Source of the DNA: Methanosarcinales archaeon
GTDB taxonomy: Archaea > Halobacteriota > Methanosarcinia > Methanosarcinales > Methanogasteraceae
Assembly (NCBI GenBank): GCA_030609345.1
Contig: JAUWCK010000064.1
Coordinates: 1-6,519 of the forward strand
Direction: 5' to 3'
Length of the DNA: 6,519 bases
The notes under the pieces are model-generated. The model saw only the letters and a list, made by a program, of their open reading frames with translations. It made no database searches and was not told where the DNA came from. Each line of letters opens with the position of its first letter. The first letter of the stretch is position 1. Made by a program: the position numbers and the translations under genes. Positions 4,939-6,519 of the stretch are shown piece by piece.

Positions 4939-6324
4939 CTACACCGCCACATGCATCCGCGTCTCTTCCTGCCCGCGCCACTCAGGATCAGCAGATGTCC
5001 TGATCAGGATCTTGTGCGCAGCAATTTCAGCCTTCCTTTTCGCATCGAACGCATCAGCTCCCATGGCAAGCGCGATCCCCATCCGCTCCTCAACGATCCA
5101 CCCGCTGTGATATGCAAGCGGCTTCCCGAAGAGCTGGATATTGGTGCCCTGCACAGACATCGCATCGAAGAGACCTTTGTACATCGGATCGAACCCCTGT
5201 GCTGGCGAGATGATCACGTGTGATGCCGCGGGCATCAGCGGATCGAAGAGCCTGTAACCATCCTCGATGCGCGCAGGAACCGGAAGCCCTGTGATCGCAC
5301 GAACATGCAAGCCCCCCTCATTAAAGCCCTGCGGGTGCGAGATATACGTAACCATGCCGGTATCGTGCGGGCGTGGCGCGCATTCGTTGCCGTAGACCTC
5401 GACTTTACCATCCCTGACACGGACGAAGAGTTCGCATCCGAAGACGCCGACTCCACCCAGTTCGTCCGTGATCCGGCGTGCAGCATCGTAAATCTTCCTT
5501 TCCGCCTCTTTCGCAAGCTCGGGGTCTTTTTCGACAGACTTTCCGATATCATCCACGTTGTACGGAAGATACTCCCCGGCATTCGGACTCTGCCACGATG
5601 AGTGGTAATCACCATCGATCTGGTAGTGCCCGACTGGCTTCGGGAAGGTTGTGACGATCCCGGTGCCGTCCTCGTCCAGATGCCTCACAGCAAGTTCCGT
5701 GACCTCGGTATCGAACGGGATGTACTCCTCGATGATCGCACGTTCGCCTGATCCGCGGGTCTCGTATCTGGCAGCGTCCATCGCTGCTTCGATGTCATCG
5801 CGGCTCTCAATGAAGTACGAGCCCTTGCCGCTGCTCGACATGATCGCCTTTGAGAAGCACGGATACCCGATCTTCTCGACAGCGTCTGTAAACTCAGGGA
5901 GATCGTCTGTACGGGTGTACGCGTACGCACCTGTTTTAACGCCCGATTTCACGATTAACTCCCTGATGCGCTCCCGGTTCATCGCCGCATGAGTTGCCGC
6001 TGCGTTCGGCGTGACCAGATACCCGTCCTCCTCGAACTCGAAGAGAACATCGAGGTCGATCGCCTCGATCTCAGGTATGATGATATCAGGCAGTTCCCGA
6101 TCCACGATCGAACGCATCGCATTCGCATCCATCATGTTGACGGTGTATGACTTGTGCGCGACCTGCTGTGCTGGCGCCCGTTCGTATCGATCCACCGCGA
6201 TGACTTCCATACCGAGGCGCTGCGCCTCTATCGCGATCTCTTTACCGAGTTCGCCCGCGCCGAAGAGGAGGAGCTTAAGCGACCTCTCTTCGAGCGGGGC
6301 TGCGAGAATGTCGAGTCGTTTCAT
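4939..6324 (-). CDS. purT: Formate-dependent phosphoribosylglycinamide formyltransferase (PurT)
   Basis: A 461-residue ATP-grasp enzyme of purine synthesis that makes formyl-GAR from GAR, formate and ATP, the folate-independent route suited to many archaea. It shows the N-terminal GAGELGKE loop (22-29), IIIPEIEAI (81-89), MNRE (115-118), the ATP-grasp segment IMSSSGKGS (161-169), VGHYQIDGDY (231-240), and metal-ligand candidates Glu298 (GCELFV) and Glu314 followed by APRPHDTGMVT (316-326). It is about 70 residues longer than the 392-residue E. coli enzyme as I recall it, mainly from an insert around 249-275, a smaller one near 351-364 and a C-terminal tail after about 440. The ATG at 6324 is chosen because AGGAG lies upstream (with a rather long spacing of about 10 nt) and the predicted transcript starts near 6340; a TTG at 6360 would lie upstream of that. 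No frameshift is seen. It is followed on the same strand by the fusion gene after 220 nt. Confidence 0.96.
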   Translation of the reverse strand: MKRLDILAAPLEERSLKLLLFGAGELGKEIAIEAQRLGMEVIAVDRYERAPAQQVAHKSYTVNMMDANAMRSIVDRELPDIIIPEIEAIDLDVLFEFEEDGYLVTPNAAATHAAMNRERIRELIVKSGVKTGAYAYTRTDDLPEFTDAVEKIGYPCFSKAIMSSSGKGSYFIESRDDIEAAMDAARYETRGSGERAIIEEYIPFDTEVTELAVRHLDEDGTGIVTTFPKPVGHYQIDGDYHSSWQSPNAGEYLPYNVDDIGKSVEKDPELAKEAERKIYDAARRITDELGGVGVFGCELFVRVRDGKVEVYGNECAPRPHDTGMVTYISHPQGFNEGGLHVRAITGLPVPARIEDGYRLFDPLMPAASHVIISPAQGFDPMYKGLFDAMSVQGTNIQLFGKPLAYHSGWIVEERMGIALAMGADAFDAKRKAEIAAHKILIRTSADPEWRGQEETRMHVAV

Positions 6325-6361
6325 GGTATTACTGCTCCTGTACGGTGTTATGTGCGGCAAG

Positions 6362-6370
6362 GTATTTATT
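6362..6370 (-). promoter_or_regulatory. TATA-like promoter element of purT
   Basis: On the minus strand this reads AATAAATAC within an A/T-rich stretch. It would place the transcription start near 6340, just before AGGAG and about 16 nt from the ATG at 6324. The rest of the right end, 6371-6519, is AT-rich and I see no gene, repeat or RNA in it. Confidence 0.4.
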
Positions 6371-6519
6371 AGTGTTTAACTTGACTTTCAAAGATGTAGT
6401 GAAAAACACCATCGGTCAACCCAATTGATGTATGACCTACCAAAACATAAACCCCCTTGCCACCGATTTCCCTAACTCACCATAAATTTCCCCAAATCCA
6501 GCAGAGAAAATAATCGAGC

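Noticed and set aside
1..6519. CRISPR arrays, insertion sequences, transposase genes or long direct repeats
   Set aside because: None was found on reading both strands; no regular spaced repeats, transposase motifs or target-site duplications were seen.

Overview
The window looks archaeal, from a euryarchaeal or methanogen-related (Halobacteriota, for example Methanosarcinales or ANME-type) lineage. The evidence is a Hef-type DNA repair helicase, a membrane-anchored archaeal LonB protease, a DUF5788-like archaeal protein, a PurT formate-dependent purine enzyme, archaeal TATA/BRE-like promoters and GGAG/GTGATC-type ribosome binding sites. The genus cannot be fixed from the sequence alone.

Layout. 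(1) 1-468, minus strand: N-terminal 156 residues of a Hef/FANCM-like helicase that runs off the left edge. (2) 469-624: divergent promoter region with a good TATA/BRE for lon, a 7-bp inverted repeat just downstream of it and a seven-codon leader ORF. (3) 625-3003, plus strand: lonB and a small DUF5788-like gene 27 nt behind it, probably one transcript, ended by a hairpin in the short convergent gap (3004-3078). (4) 3079-4718, minus strand: three overlapping genes, transcribed in the order acylphosphatase/coiled-coil/TIR-like fusion, then a small antitoxin, then a RelE/ParE-family toxin. (5) 4719-4938: a spacer with the probable promoter of that operon, nested inverted repeats and a short purT terminator candidate. 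(6) 4939-6324, minus strand: purT, with its promoter near 6362-6370. The last 150 bases (6371-6519) are AT-rich and show no gene.

The housekeeping part (hef, lonB, DUF5788, purT) is ordinary core archaeal content. The accessory part is the three-gene operon. Its first protein joins an acylphosphatase domain with intact catalytic Arg and Asn to a coiled coil and a C-terminal Rossmann-like domain with an FIMMPF strand and an NxNxALEVG glutamate motif. These are hallmarks of TIR-like and nucleoside deoxyribosyltransferase-like nucleotide-cleaving domains. The stop codon of this gene lies inside the start of the antitoxin gene, and the antitoxin stop lies inside the start of the toxin gene, so the three look translationally coupled. 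The coiled-coil/TIR-like half is much more AT-rich (about 35% G+C over 3781-4140 by hand count) than purT (about 58% over 5401-5460), which suggests a transferred or recombined segment. A role in defence or stress-induced dormancy is an inference and not shown by the sequence.
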